The translations under genes and the position numbers were made by a program. Below the pieces are notes generated by a model. That model saw only the letters and a list, made by a program, of their open reading frames with translations, was not told where the DNA came from and did not search any database. A DNA stretch of 64,000 nt from Flavobacterium sp. RSP15 (lineage in GTDB: Bacteria > Bacteroidota > Bacteroidia > Flavobacteriales > Flavobacteriaceae): NCBI RefSeq assembly GCF_003968755.1, contig NZ_RYDL01000002.1, positions 186,001-250,000 of the forward strand, written 5' to 3'. Positions 55,916-64,000 of this stretch are shown in pieces. Within the stretch, counting starts at the first letter, position 1, and each line of letters begins with the position of its first letter.

Positions 55916-56854
55916 ATGAGTACTAAAATATTAATTATTGGCGCTTGCGGCCAGATAGGAACGGAACTTACCCAAAAATTACGAAAAATATACGGAACAG
56001 AAAATGTAATTGCTTCGGATATTCGAAAGTTAAATATTGACGTTGTCAATTCCGGTCCATTTGAAGTGGTAAATGCCTTGGATTTCAATCAAATTGAACA
56101 TCTGGTGGAATTGCATCAGATTGACGAGGTCTATTTGATGGCAGCACTTTTATCAGCTACAGCAGAAAAAAACCCTGCTTTTGCTTGGGATTTGAATATG
56201 AATTCGTTATTTCACGTTTTGAATTTGGCGAAAGCCGGAAAAATAAAAAAAATATTCTGGCCTTCGAGTATTGCCGTTTTTGGTCCAACAACACCCAGAG
56301 AAAATACGCCGCAATACACAATCATGGAACCTTCAACGGTTTACGGAATCAGTAAACAAGCTGGCGAAAGATGGTGCGAATACTACCATAATATTTTTGG
56401 TGTAGATGTAAGAAGCATTCGTTATCCTGGTTTAATTAGCTGGTCATCGCCTCCTGGTGGCGGAACAACGGATTATGCGGTAGATATTTTTCACAAGGCG
56501 ATTTCGGATAAAACATACGAATGTTTTTTATCCTCCGAAACTAAAATGCCGATGATGTACATGGACGATGCCATTGCTGCGACCATCCAAATTATGCAGG
56601 CGCCGGTAGAACAAATAAAAATTCATTCTTCGTATAATTTGGCGGCAATGAGCTTTACACCAACGCAGATTGCTGCCGAAATCAAGAAACATATTCCGGA
56701 ATTTACCGTTACTTATGAGCCGGACTTCCGTCAAAAAATAGCCGATAGTTGGCCAGCAAGTATTGATGACGCCGAAGCTAGAAAGGACTGGGGATGGAAA
56801 CATGAATTTGATTTGGAAGGCATGACCGTGGATATGTTGGAGCATTTGAAGTAA
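55916..56854 (+). CDS. NAD-dependent epimerase/dehydratase, L-threonine dehydrogenase type
   Basis: 312-residue extended short-chain dehydrogenase. Nucleotide-binding GACGQIGTEL, catalytic YGISK (Tyr-Lys) with upstream WPSSIAVFGPTTP. The residues GLISWSSPPGGGTTDYAVDI and FLSSETKMPMMYMDDAIAAT are typical of the epimerase-like threonine 3-dehydrogenases (TDH) of Bacteroidetes, which oxidise L-threonine to 2-amino-3-ketobutyrate. A partner 2-amino-3-ketobutyrate ligase is not adjacent; the bioF-like gene at 4149 is a candidate only in principle. Confidence 0.88.
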   Translation: MSTKILIIGACGQIGTELTQKLRKIYGTENVIASDIRKLNIDVVNSGPFEVVNALDFNQIEHLVELHQIDEVYLMAALLSATAEKNPAFAWDLNMNSLFHVLNLAKAGKIKKIFWPSSIAVFGPTTPRENTPQYTIMEPSTVYGISKQAGERWCEYYHNIFGVDVRSIRYPGLISWSSPPGGGTTDYAVDIFHKAISDKTYECFLSSETKMPMMYMDDAIAATIQIMQAPVEQIKIHSSYNLAAMSFTPTQIAAEIKKHIPEFTVTYEPDFRQKIADSWPASIDDAEARKDWGWKHEFDLEGMTVDMLEHLK

Positions 56855-56874
56855 ATCATTTAACAATATAAACC

Positions 56875-56909
56875 AAAAAAAAGTCTAGTTGTTGAACTAG
56901 ACTTTTTTT
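56875..56909. terminator. Bidirectional terminator between the epimerase and M1 peptidase genes
   Basis: 10-bp perfect stem AAGTCTAGTT (56881-56890) with AACTAGACTT (56895-56904), A-run before and T-run after; the genes converge on it. Confidence 0.9.
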
Positions 56910-56927
56910 ATAACGTTTCAATAGTAG

Positions 56928-58802
56928 TTACTTTATCTCGTACGTATTGTTTTCCTTTTTCAAATCAGCCATTAATCCGCTTGGGTCAATGGTAATTTTT
57001 TTGATGGAAGTTTTCGATTTAGAAATATCAAATTCAAAGGTTGGGTACGCCCACGCCCAATCATTCAAAACCGTTCTTTTTATGGCGGGATTTGGATTTT
57101 CTTTTTCGAAACTCATCATGCGCAACGGAATGTAGAAACTTTCCGTTGTTCCATCTGTGTACTCCACTAATAAATCAATTGGCATTGGCATTCTACCAAT
57201 TCTTTCTAAAGTAACGGTTGTTTTGTCTCCATTTTCTTTTATATCCTTAATACCATAATCAATAGTATTGGTGGTTTCTGTCCAATCCACTAAGTACCAA
57301 TCGAGATTTGCTCCAGAAATTCGTTCTGCAGATCTTTTAATGTCATTTGGCGTAGGGTGCTTGAATTTAAAATCGCTGTAATATTTCTTCAATGTTTTCA
57401 TGACATTATCTTTTCCAATCAAATACATCAATTGAGTCAAGAAAATTTCCCCTTTACTATACGATGTGATGCTGTAGACTCTGTTTTCATCAAAACGATC
57501 TGCATGCGTTCCTTGTGGTAATTCTTTTCCCGAATTTGCCATAGAAAAATAACCGGTATAGGCTCCTGTATAAGGGTTTTCTACTTTTTTATTTGCAATT
57601 TCATTCAGTCCAAAATCTTCCAGAAATGAGGTAAAACCTTCGTCCATCCATCCGTGTTTTGATTCATTGGAAGCCAAAACATGTTGGAACCAAGAGTGCG
57701 CCATTTCGTGTGCAGTTACTCCAAGCAATCCTTCAAAACTACCTTGTCCTAAAATCAGTGTACACATGGCATATTCCATACCACCATCGCCACCCTGAAT
57801 CACAGAATATTGTTTGTATGGATAATCCCCTACCGTTTTGTTGTAAATTTCCATTAACTGGACCGTTTTTGGTTGCAGGTTTTTCCAGTTTTGAATGTAT
57901 TTAGGGTTGTTTTTATACAAAAAATGCAAATCAACACCGTTAGGCCCTTTTACTACATCGTGAATGTAATCCGGATCAGCAGCCCATGTAAAATCATGAA
58001 CCATTGGTGCATTAAAATGCCAAGTCAACATTTTTGTTTTCTTTGGAACAGACACAACAACACCTTGGTCTTGATAGCCGTGACCAATTTCATTTTTGTT
58101 TTGCAAATAACCGGTACCACCTAAAACGTAATCCTTGTCAATAGTAATATTTACGTCAAAATTTCCCCAAACACCATGAAATTCTCTGGCAATGTAAGGA
58201 TCAGCATGCCAACCTTCAAAATCAAATTCAGCCATTTTTGGATACCATTGCGACATGGATAATGCTACACCTTCAGCATTATTTCTTCCGGAACGACGAA
58301 TCTGAATGGGAACCTGACCCTCAAAATCTAATGTAAATGTAGTTTTAGTATTCGGTAATATTGGCTTGGCCAAAGTCACTTCAAGAATAGTTCCAACCTC
58401 TTTTGCAGTAGCAACTGCTCCATCTTGTTTGAAATTTGAAATTCGCAAAAAACCAATTTCATTTGGTTTCAGGTTTTTAATGCGGCTTTCCTTCACTTCT
58501 TTACCGTCTACTTTTATTTTGGTGACCATTCTGCCGTCAGGATCTTTGATACTTTGGATTCTGGCATCCATTTCGCTTCCGGGCTGAAAGGCATTATTAA
58601 ATAGGTGATAATATACTTTTCTCAAAGTATCCGAAGAATTATTGGTGTATACCAATTCCTGCTTCCCGGTGTACTGGTATGTTTTTACATCCAAGGTAAC
58701 ATCCATTTTGTAATCGACATGTTGTTGCCAATACGAGGAGTTTTGGGCAAAAACAGTTCCGAGACCAAAAACAACAAAAGAAAATAAAAGTAATTTTTTC
58801 AT
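56928..58802 (-). CDS. Exported M1 family metallopeptidase
   Basis: 624 residues from ATG 58802 (MKKLLLFSFVVFGLGTVFAQ, signal peptide). Gluzincin zinc site H365-E366-x-x-H369-x18-E388, visible in TAHEMAHSWFQHVL and WMDEGFTSFLED. The exopeptidase motif is GGDGGMEYAMCTL, a variant of GxMEN. Periplasmic or secreted aminopeptidase that trims peptides. The ten upstream codons to 58832 are not part of the signal peptide. Confidence 0.94.
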   Translation of the reverse strand: MKKLLLFSFVVFGLGTVFAQNSSYWQQHVDYKMDVTLDVKTYQYTGKQELVYTNNSSDTLRKVYYHLFNNAFQPGSEMDARIQSIKDPDGRMVTKIKVDGKEVKESRIKNLKPNEIGFLRISNFKQDGAVATAKEVGTILEVTLAKPILPNTKTTFTLDFEGQVPIQIRRSGRNNAEGVALSMSQWYPKMAEFDFEGWHADPYIAREFHGVWGNFDVNITIDKDYVLGGTGYLQNKNEIGHGYQDQGVVVSVPKKTKMLTWHFNAPMVHDFTWAADPDYIHDVVKGPNGVDLHFLYKNNPKYIQNWKNLQPKTVQLMEIYNKTVGDYPYKQYSVIQGGDGGMEYAMCTLILGQGSFEGLLGVTAHEMAHSWFQHVLASNESKHGWMDEGFTSFLEDFGLNEIANKKVENPYTGAYTGYFSMANSGKELPQGTHADRFDENRVYSITSYSKGEIFLTQLMYLIGKDNVMKTLKKYYSDFKFKHPTPNDIKRSAERISGANLDWYLVDWTETTNTIDYGIKDIKENGDKTTVTLERIGRMPMPIDLLVEYTDGTTESFYIPLRMMSFEKENPNPAIKRTVLNDWAWAYPTFEFDISKSKTSIKKITIDPSGLMADLKKENNTYEIK

Positions 58803-58864
58803 AGGTAGGTTTAAATAAAAATGGAAGGACAAACTGCCCTTCCAAGTACTAAATTCTTAAAATA

Positions 58865-60496
58865 TTATTTTTTAGACATTTTTTCTGCCATGAGTAAAGC
58901 ATTGTATGCATTTACTATTTTACCAGATTTAGAAAGTGCCGAAAAGGGACGCGTGTCATTTGGTTTTCCTCCCACAATAACAGCTGTTGTAATTGCAATT
59001 CCGGAATCCATCAAGATGTGTTTTACTTGTTGCGCGGATAATTTTGGGTAATACGAACGGATCAAAGCCGCTACTCCGGCAACGTTTGGCGCAGCCATTG
59101 AAGTTCCTTGCAAGTATTTATAAGTATCGTTTGGAGTTGTAGCATAGATTTTTACGCCAGGCGCAAAAACATCTACATTAATTTTTCCAATGTTAGAAAA
59201 ACGAGCCACCACTTTGTTTCCATATTCAAAATTTAAAGCCCCAATTGTGATAAAATTATCTGCAAACTCTGTTATTTTATCCTCAGAGTCATTTGGAAAA
59301 TTGTCTGCATAATCGATGTCTTTTGCGTCATTTCCGGCTGCATGTACAATCAAGACGTCTTTTTTCTCTGCATATTTTATAGCATCGTACACCCATTGCT
59401 TGTGAGGAGAAAAGCCTTTTCCAAAACTTCCGTTGATTACTTTGGCTCCATTATCTACTGCGTAACGAATTCCAAGTGCAATATCTTTATCATACTCATC
59501 TCCATCCGGCACAGCGCGAACGGTCAGAATTTGAACATTATTAGCCACACCATCACCCCCCAAAGTATTATTTCTGGTTTGAGCAACAATTCCGGCAACG
59601 TGAGTCCCATGAAGAATTTCATTCTTGTCTGGTCCCATCACATTATTGTTTCCGTATTTAGTATCCGTAATATCATTTGGATTATCTCCTACCACTTTAC
59701 GGTAGTCTGTTTTTAGATTGTCTCCGTTTATAAGGGCAACCTGATCGTCTAATTGTTTTTGAATAGCCACTTTTAGTTCCGCAATTGGCAATCCATAAGA
59801 AAGCATTTGTTGCATAGCCGCTTTGCTCTTTTGTATTTCCAGTTCTTGCGAAACAATCGCATTTACCTCTTCAATGGTATAAACTGACTTACCAAAATGT
59901 TTTACTAAAGTAGCATCGCTGGTCATAAGAGCCGCTAACATTTGCTCGGAACGTGTTTTTCCTGCTGCAGCATCAGCCACTTTTTTGTCATTCAACGCTT
60001 TTGCAGCTTGATAGGTAACGTCATCTACCAGGGTTTTATCTTTGATAATCCTTTCGTATTCCAGATTCTCTTTGGTACTATCTCCAAGAAAATTCCAACC
60101 GTGAATATCATCAATATATCCATTTTTGTCATCGTCAATTCCGTTTCCGGGAATTTCTTTGGTATTAGTCCAAAGTGCCGATTTTAAATCCTCATGTTCA
60201 ATATCCACTCCCGAATCTACAATCCCAACAATAACAGGCACGCCTTTTTTACCCTTCAATAATTCAGCATACGCTTTATCTACGCTCATTCCGGGAATCG
60301 TGTCAGTAACAATATCTAAATGGCTCCAACGTTTCAAGTCATTTTCAGTTATTGGTGCTTTTTTTGTAATATTCAAAGGAGCGCTTATGGCAACCAGTCC
60401 AGAAATTGAAGTATTTGAAACTTGTCTTGAAGCGCCACAACCTGCTAATGCTAATAAAGCAAAAGCAGAAATGCAAATGGGTTTAATGGTATTCAT
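58865..60496 (-). CDS. Subtilisin-like serine peptidase (S8) lipoprotein
   Basis: 543 residues. Signal peptide with lipobox LAGC (Cys20). S8 triad visible: Asp94 in GIVDSGVD, His296 in HGTHVAGI, and Ser466 in GTSMAAPNVAG, plus AAGND (oxyanion Asn region). About 200 residues, including a helical Lys/Ala-rich segment, separate Asp94 from His296; the usual distance is about 30-50. No C-terminal sorting domain. Likely outer-membrane-anchored protease in the cell envelope. Confidence 0.93.
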   Translation of the reverse strand: MNTIKPICISAFALLALAGCGASRQVSNTSISGLVAISAPLNITKKAPITENDLKRWSHLDIVTDTIPGMSVDKAYAELLKGKKGVPVIVGIVDSGVDIEHEDLKSALWTNTKEIPGNGIDDDKNGYIDDIHGWNFLGDSTKENLEYERIIKDKTLVDDVTYQAAKALNDKKVADAAAGKTRSEQMLAALMTSDATLVKHFGKSVYTIEEVNAIVSQELEIQKSKAAMQQMLSYGLPIAELKVAIQKQLDDQVALINGDNLKTDYRKVVGDNPNDITDTKYGNNNVMGPDKNEILHGTHVAGIVAQTRNNTLGGDGVANNVQILTVRAVPDGDEYDKDIALGIRYAVDNGAKVINGSFGKGFSPHKQWVYDAIKYAEKKDVLIVHAAGNDAKDIDYADNFPNDSEDKITEFADNFITIGALNFEYGNKVVARFSNIGKINVDVFAPGVKIYATTPNDTYKYLQGTSMAAPNVAGVAALIRSYYPKLSAQQVKHILMDSGIAITTAVIVGGKPNDTRPFSALSKSGKIVNAYNALLMAEKMSKK

Positions 60497-60572
60497 CGAA
60501 AATGTTTTTTGTTAATTTTAAAATATTTGTCTAAAATAATTTTTTTTGTTACAACTGAAACTATACTTAACA

Positions 60573-61433
60573 CTACGTTAAGACTTCATCACATGAAAAC
60601 CGTTCTTTCAAACGCACCCCTTTTTCCGTTTTTTCAACCGTTATGATTTCGTTATGCGCATCATGTTCTAAAAATAAATAGTAATTATTTTCTGCTGCAG
60701 CATTTAGAAATTTCGCTTTTTCAGGCATCGTTAACAAAGGTCTGGTGTCATAACCCATGACATACGCAATGGGAACGTGTCCGGCTGTTGCCAATAAATC
60801 AGCGCAAAAAACGATTGTTTTGTCCTTGTATTGTATGTGCGGAATCATTTGCTTTTCCGTATGTCCATCAGCAAAGAAGATGCCAAAACCCAATTCCGAT
60901 TTTGCCAGAAAATCGCCTTCCGGTCTTTGGATGAAATGCAACTGACCGCTTTCCTGTATCGGCAAAATGTTTTCAGACAAGAACGATGCTTTCTCTCTGA
61001 GATTTGGTTTGGTTGCCCATTCCCAGTGATTTTCGTTACTCCAGAATTTAGCGTTTTTAAAAGCCGGTTCATACCCCGTTTTGCCCTTATTCCATTGTAC
61101 ACTGCCCCCACAATGGTCAAAATGCAAATGCGTCATAAAAACATCCGTGACATCATCCCGATGAAAACCGTGTTTAGCTAATGAGTTGTCCATCGAATGG
61201 GTACCCCAAAGCGAGTAATACCCAAAAAATTTATCGGATTGTTTGTTTCCCATTCCGGTATCAATCAAAATCAATCGATTTCCCTCTTCAATTAGTAAAC
61301 AACGAGCGGCAATGTCAATCAGGTTATTCTCATCTGCGGGATTGGTTTTGTTCCAAATGGTTTTTGGCACTACGCCAAACATTGCACCTCCATCTAATTT
61401 AAAGTTTCCAGTTTCTATGGGGTATAATTTCAT
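60573..61433 (-). CDS. MBL-fold metallo-hydrolase
   Basis: 286 residues from ATG 61433 (MKLYPIETGNFKLDGGAMFG); 14 further upstream codons lie over the region before the promoter. Metal motif HxHxDH in MTHLHFDHCGG, plus IDTGMGNK, FFADGHTEKQMIPH and FLEHDAHNEI. Related to the quorum-quenching lactonase and AHL/carboxylester group of the MBL superfamily. Substrate unknown. Confidence 0.9.
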   Translation of the reverse strand: MKLYPIETGNFKLDGGAMFGVVPKTIWNKTNPADENNLIDIAARCLLIEEGNRLILIDTGMGNKQSDKFFGYYSLWGTHSMDNSLAKHGFHRDDVTDVFMTHLHFDHCGGSVQWNKGKTGYEPAFKNAKFWSNENHWEWATKPNLREKASFLSENILPIQESGQLHFIQRPEGDFLAKSELGFGIFFADGHTEKQMIPHIQYKDKTIVFCADLLATAGHVPIAYVMGYDTRPLLTMPEKAKFLNAAAENNYYLFLEHDAHNEIITVEKTEKGVRLKERFSCDEVLT

Positions 61434-61457
61434 GTTTTTGTGTTTTTTGAGAAGTTT

Positions 61458-61465
61458 CAAAGTTA
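61458..61465 (-). promoter_or_regulatory. Predicted promoter of the MBL hydrolase gene, -7 element TAACTTTG
   Basis: On the minus strand 24 bp upstream of ATG 61433, inside the longer upstream frame, so it supports the shorter start. Confidence 0.5.
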
Positions 61466-61562
61466 AGGAATTCAAATGCTTTTAGTTGTTTAAAATAGCT
61501 TTTTTCTATTTTTGTATTGGTTATAAAAATGTTATCAACTATGTAAAAAGCTTTTTATATAC

Positions 61563-61570
61563 TATCTTTG
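61563..61570 (+). promoter_or_regulatory. Predicted suf operon promoter, -7 element TATCTTTG
   Basis: Exact TAnnTTTG match 30 bp upstream of ATG 61601. Confidence 0.6.
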
Positions 61571-61600
61571 TCTTTAATTTAGACAAAATCAATATAAGCT

Positions 61601-61930
61601 ATGATAAAAGTTTCTGACACAGCAAGAAAAAAAATCATCGATTTAATGCAAGATGATGGTTTTGACGCCTCCATAGACTACGTGAGAGTAGGTGTGAAAA
61701 GCGGCGGATGTTCTGGATTGTCTTATGATTTAAAATTTGATAAAACAAAAAGCGACGACGATAAGATTTTTATTGACAACGATATCACTATTGCTGTCGA
61801 AAAAAAATCCTTTCTGTACCTAGCCGGAACAGTATTAGAATTTTCAGGAGGAATAAATGGCAAAGGATTTGTTTTTAATAATCCTAATGCCAATAGAACA
61901 TGTGGTTGCGGTGAGAGTTTCTCTCTTTAA
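61601..61930 (+). CDS. sufA: A-type iron-sulfur carrier (SufA/IscA-like)
   Basis: 109 residues. The three cluster-ligating cysteines of A-type carriers are present: Cys37 in KSGGCSGLSYDL and Cys101/Cys103 in RTCGCGESFSL. It transfers Fe-S clusters to apoproteins. First gene of the suf operon (sufB follows), although a four-helix-bundle remnant now separates them. Confidence 0.93.
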   Translation: MIKVSDTARKKIIDLMQDDGFDASIDYVRVGVKSGGCSGLSYDLKFDKTKSDDDKIFIDNDITIAVEKKSFLYLAGTVLEFSGGINGKGFVFNNPNANRTCGCGESFSL

Positions 61931-61965
61931 TTTAAAGATTGAAAAATTTAAAAATTAAAAGATTA
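61931..61965 (+). repeat. AT-rich TTTAAAGATT repeats left of the four-helix-bundle gene
   Basis: Degenerate copies of TTTAAAGATT, the complement of the AATCTTTAAA units at 62356-62383. It starts right after the sufA stop. Confidence 0.55.
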
Positions 61966-61973
61966 ATGATAGT

Positions 61974-62342
61974 ATGACAAAATCATTTGAAGAATTTGAT
62001 GTCCATAAAAAAGGTATTGTCTTAACTAAATTAGTTTTTGAATTATTAAATAATAAATCCTTGGAAAAAGAATTTGGTTTTAAGGACCAAATAAAAAGAG
62101 CAGTAGTTTCAATTACAAATAATATTGCCGAAGGTTCAGAATACAACAGTAATAGACAATTTACAAGATATTTAAAAATCTCCAAAGGCAGTTGTGCTGA
62201 GGTTAGAAATATGTTGGTATTATCCAGATAGTTAGGTTTTTGCAATCACGAAGAAATTCAAAAAAGTTATAATTTAACTATTGAGATTTCTCAAAACCTT
62301 TCTAATTTTATTAAATATTTAGACACAAATAATAAAGTTTAA
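61974..62342 (+). pseudogene. Four-helix-bundle protein (23S rRNA intervening-sequence type) with in-frame TAG
   Basis: The first 85 codons encode the start of a typical IVP/four-helix-bundle protein: FDVHKKGIVLTKLVFELLNN, then DQIKRAVVSITNNIAEGSEY and RYLKISKGSCAEVRNMLVLS. A TAG (62229-62231) follows, and the same frame continues LGFCNHEEIQKSYNLTIEIS to FIKYLDTNN and TAA 62342, precisely the remainder of the family's last helix (full length about 122). The simplest view is a nonsense mutation; stop readthrough is possible but not shown. It lies between sufA and sufB, flanked by inverted AT-rich repeats. Related proteins include the Avd factors of diversity-generating retroelements. Confidence 0.8.
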
Positions 62343-62355
62343 TATTCAATAATTG

Positions 62356-62383
62356 AATCTTTAAATCTTTAAATCTTTAAATC
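62356..62383 (+). repeat. AATCTTTA tandem repeat right of the four-helix-bundle gene
   Basis: Three and a half perfect tandem copies of AATCTTTA, ending 3 bp before the sufB ATG (62387). The opposite orientation occurs at 61931-61965. Confidence 0.75.
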
Positions 62384-62386
62384 AGA

Positions 62387-63835
62387 ATGAGCAAATATAC
62401 AGAAGACGACTTAAAAATCGAACTCGAAAATAAAGAATACGAATACGGATTTTACACTGAATTAGAATCAGAAACGTTTCCTATAGGTTTAAATGAAGAT
62501 ATCGTTCGTGCTATTTCGCACAAAAAAGGAGAACCACAATGGATGACTGATTGGCGTCTTGAGGCTTTTCGTGCTTGGGAGCAAATGACAGAGCCAGAAT
62601 GGGCAAATGTGCATTATACCAAACCTGATTTTCAGGCTATTTCCTATTATTCAGCTCCAAAAGCGGTAGATCCAAATAAAACATTGGATGATGTAGATCC
62701 GGAACTTTTAGAAATGTACAAAAAGTTAGGCATCTCTGTCGATGAGCAAAAGATGATGAATAATGTAGCTATGGATATCGTTGTGGATTCCGTTTCAGTA
62801 GCAACGACTTTCAAAAAAACATTAGGCGAAAAAGGAATTATCTTCATGAGTATTTCTGAAGCCATCAAAGAACATCCCGAATTAGTTCGTAAATATTTAG
62901 GGACAGTTGTACCGCAAAAAGACAACTTTTATGCAGCGCTGAATTCGGCAGTTTTCTCGGATGGATCTTTCTGTTATATTCCAAAAGGCATTCGTTGTCC
63001 AATGGAACTTTCGACCTATTTTAGAATTAATCAAGCAGGAACAGGACAATTTGAAAGAACATTATTAATTGCTGACGAAGGTAGCTATGTGTCTTACTTA
63101 GAAGGTTGCACCGCTCCAAGTCGTGATGAAAATCAATTGCACGCTGCAGTAGTAGAATTAATCGCTTTGGACGATGCCGAAATAAAATATTCAACCGTAC
63201 AAAACTGGTATCCGGGAAACAAAGAAGGAAAAGGCGGCGTTTTCAACTTTGTAACCAAAAGAGGAATTTGCGAGAAAAACGCAAAAATTTCCTGGACACA
63301 AGTGGAGACCGGCTCTGCAATAACATGGAAATATCCTTCGGTTATTTTAAAAGGAGACAATTCAACCGGCGAATTTTATTCGATTGCGGTGACCAATAAT
63401 TTCCAACAAGCCGATACAGGAACTAAGATGGTGCATCTAGGTAAAAACACTAAATCTACTATTATATCTAAAGGGATTTCTGCCGGAAGATCACAAAATA
63501 GTTACAGAGGTTTGGTGCGCATTTCAGCAAACGCAGAGAACGCTAGAAACTTTTCACAATGTGATTCCTTATTAATGGGAAACAATTGTGGCGCGCATAC
63601 CTTTCCTTATATCGAAAGCAAAAATCCATCGGCAAAAATCGAACATGAGGCTACGACAAGTAAAATTGGCGAAGACCAAGTTTTCTATTGCAACCAACGT
63701 GGAATTCCAACCGAAAAAGCTATTGCTTTAATCGTAAACGGTTTCAGTAAAGATGTATTGAATAAGTTACCAATGGAATTCGCCGTAGAAGCACAAAAAT
63801 TATTAGAAATTTCGTTAGAAGGTTCTGTAGGGTAA
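62387..63835 (+). CDS. sufB: Fe-S cluster assembly protein SufB
   Basis: 482 residues, core scaffold of the SufBCD complex that assembles Fe-S clusters. Beta-helix protein with [60 protein letters not shown] and [18 protein letters not shown]. Conserved His/Cys region is intact. sufC would be expected next but an unrelated small gene follows first. Confidence 0.97.
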   Translation: MSKYTEDDLKIELENKEYEYGFYTELESETFPIGLNEDIVRAISHKKGEPQWMTDWRLEAFRAWEQMTEPEWANVHYTKPDFQAISYYSAPKAVDPNKTLDDVDPELLEMYKKLGISVDEQKMMNNVAMDIVVDSVSVATTFKKTLGEKGIIFMSISEAIKEHPELVRKYLGTVVPQKDNFYAALNSAVFSDGSFCYIPKGIRCPMELSTYFRINQAGTGQFERTLLIADEGSYVSYLEGCTAPSRDENQLHAAVVELIALDDAEIKYSTVQNWYPGNKEGKGGVFNFVTKRGICEKNAKISWTQVETGSAITWKYPSVILKGDNSTGEFYSIAVTNNFQQADTGTKMVHLGKNTKSTIISKGISAGRSQNSYRGLVRISANAENARNFSQCDSLLMGNNCGAHTFPYIESKNPSAKIEHEATTSKIGEDQVFYCNQRGIPTEKAIALIVNGFSKDVLNKLPMEFAVEAQKLLEISLEGSVG

Positions 63836-63854
63836 TTTTTTAAATCTAAATATT

Positions 63855-64000
63855 ATGGATATAATTTTAAAAAATGTAAAGAAAAAAGATTTTCCAGTGT
63901 TAAAATCGTTGGCGAAATCACTTGGATTTGAAATTGTAAAAGAAGAAAATCCATATAACCCTGAGTTTGTAAAAGAAATTTTGGAAGCAGAACAAAGTAT
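63855..64000 (+). CDS. Small antitoxin-like protein, 3' truncated by the window
   Basis: At least 48 codons from ATG 63855: MDIILKNVKKKDFPVLKSLA, KSLGFEIVKEENPYNPEFVK. This N-terminus is like small Bacteroidetes proteins (DUF2683-type) often encoded before a RelE/ParE-like toxin. The end is outside the window, so neither length nor partner is known. It interrupts the expected sufB-sufC order 19 bp after the sufB stop. Confidence 0.55.
   Translation, partial: MDIILKNVKKKDFPVLKSLAKSLGFEIVKEENPYNPEFVKEILEAEQS

Overview
The window is a 64 kb chromosomal segment from a member of the Flavobacteriaceae, most likely Flavobacterium or a close relative. The evidence is low GC, the Bacteroidetes promoter signature TAnnTTTG in front of many genes, Bacteroidetes-restricted families (DUF4270, DUF4286, the two-domain OlsF-type acyltransferase, a short GT5-like glycogen synthase, atpD-atpC as a separate pair), TonB-dependent uptake and many SPII lipoproteins. 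No rRNA, tRNA, CRISPR array, transposase or prophage was seen.

Layout. 1-12 kb: end of an RND transporter, asnS-rpoN, bioF, an outer-membrane protein plus a vanadium-haloperoxidase-like lipoprotein, a decayed DUF2975/HTH pair, atpD-atpC. 12-24 kb: GDSL lipoprotein and TonB receptor, the operon glycogen-synthase-like/DUF4270/glmS, divergent panC-panD, then radA. 24-35 kb: a GT51 transglycosylase, a Tas-type aldo/keto reductase, an OmpA-like lipoprotein, xth, the OlsF-type lipid acyltransferase, TM2 protein, 2-hydroxyacid dehydrogenase, nhaA. 35-38 kb: an AT-rich accessory stretch of small exported proteins and an orphan protein with an RX5H (HEPN-like) motif. 38-47 kb: proC, mgtE, rsmA, an ORF6N cassette, DUF4286, a TPR protein, a LOG protein, serS, a DMP19-like protein. 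47-64 kb: a broken nucleotidyltransferase, 3-hydroxyanthranilate dioxygenase, exported nuclease/phosphatase, LD-carboxypeptidase, YraN, mfd, a TDH-type epimerase, M1 and S8 peptidases, an MBL hydrolase, and the start of the suf Fe-S operon.

The genes are mostly housekeeping. The unusual content lies between them. (1) Five dispersed elements (447-545, 741-807, 9642-9737, 28560-28641, 47177-47246) share conserved ends but carry different hairpin cores; one interrupts a nucleotidyltransferase remnant. (2) Many intercistronic gaps hold short-period repeats, several folding into inverted repeats, with a different unit at most loci. (3) Two small genes look like inserted cassettes: an ORF6N gene bounded by 24-bp inverted repeats exactly between DUF4286 and rsmA, and a four-helix-bundle gene with an in-frame TAG inside the suf operon, bounded by AATCTTTA repeats. 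(4) Three coding segments lack a normal start or carry a stop, and two small genes are under 90 codons. All repeat and promoter calls were made by eye.
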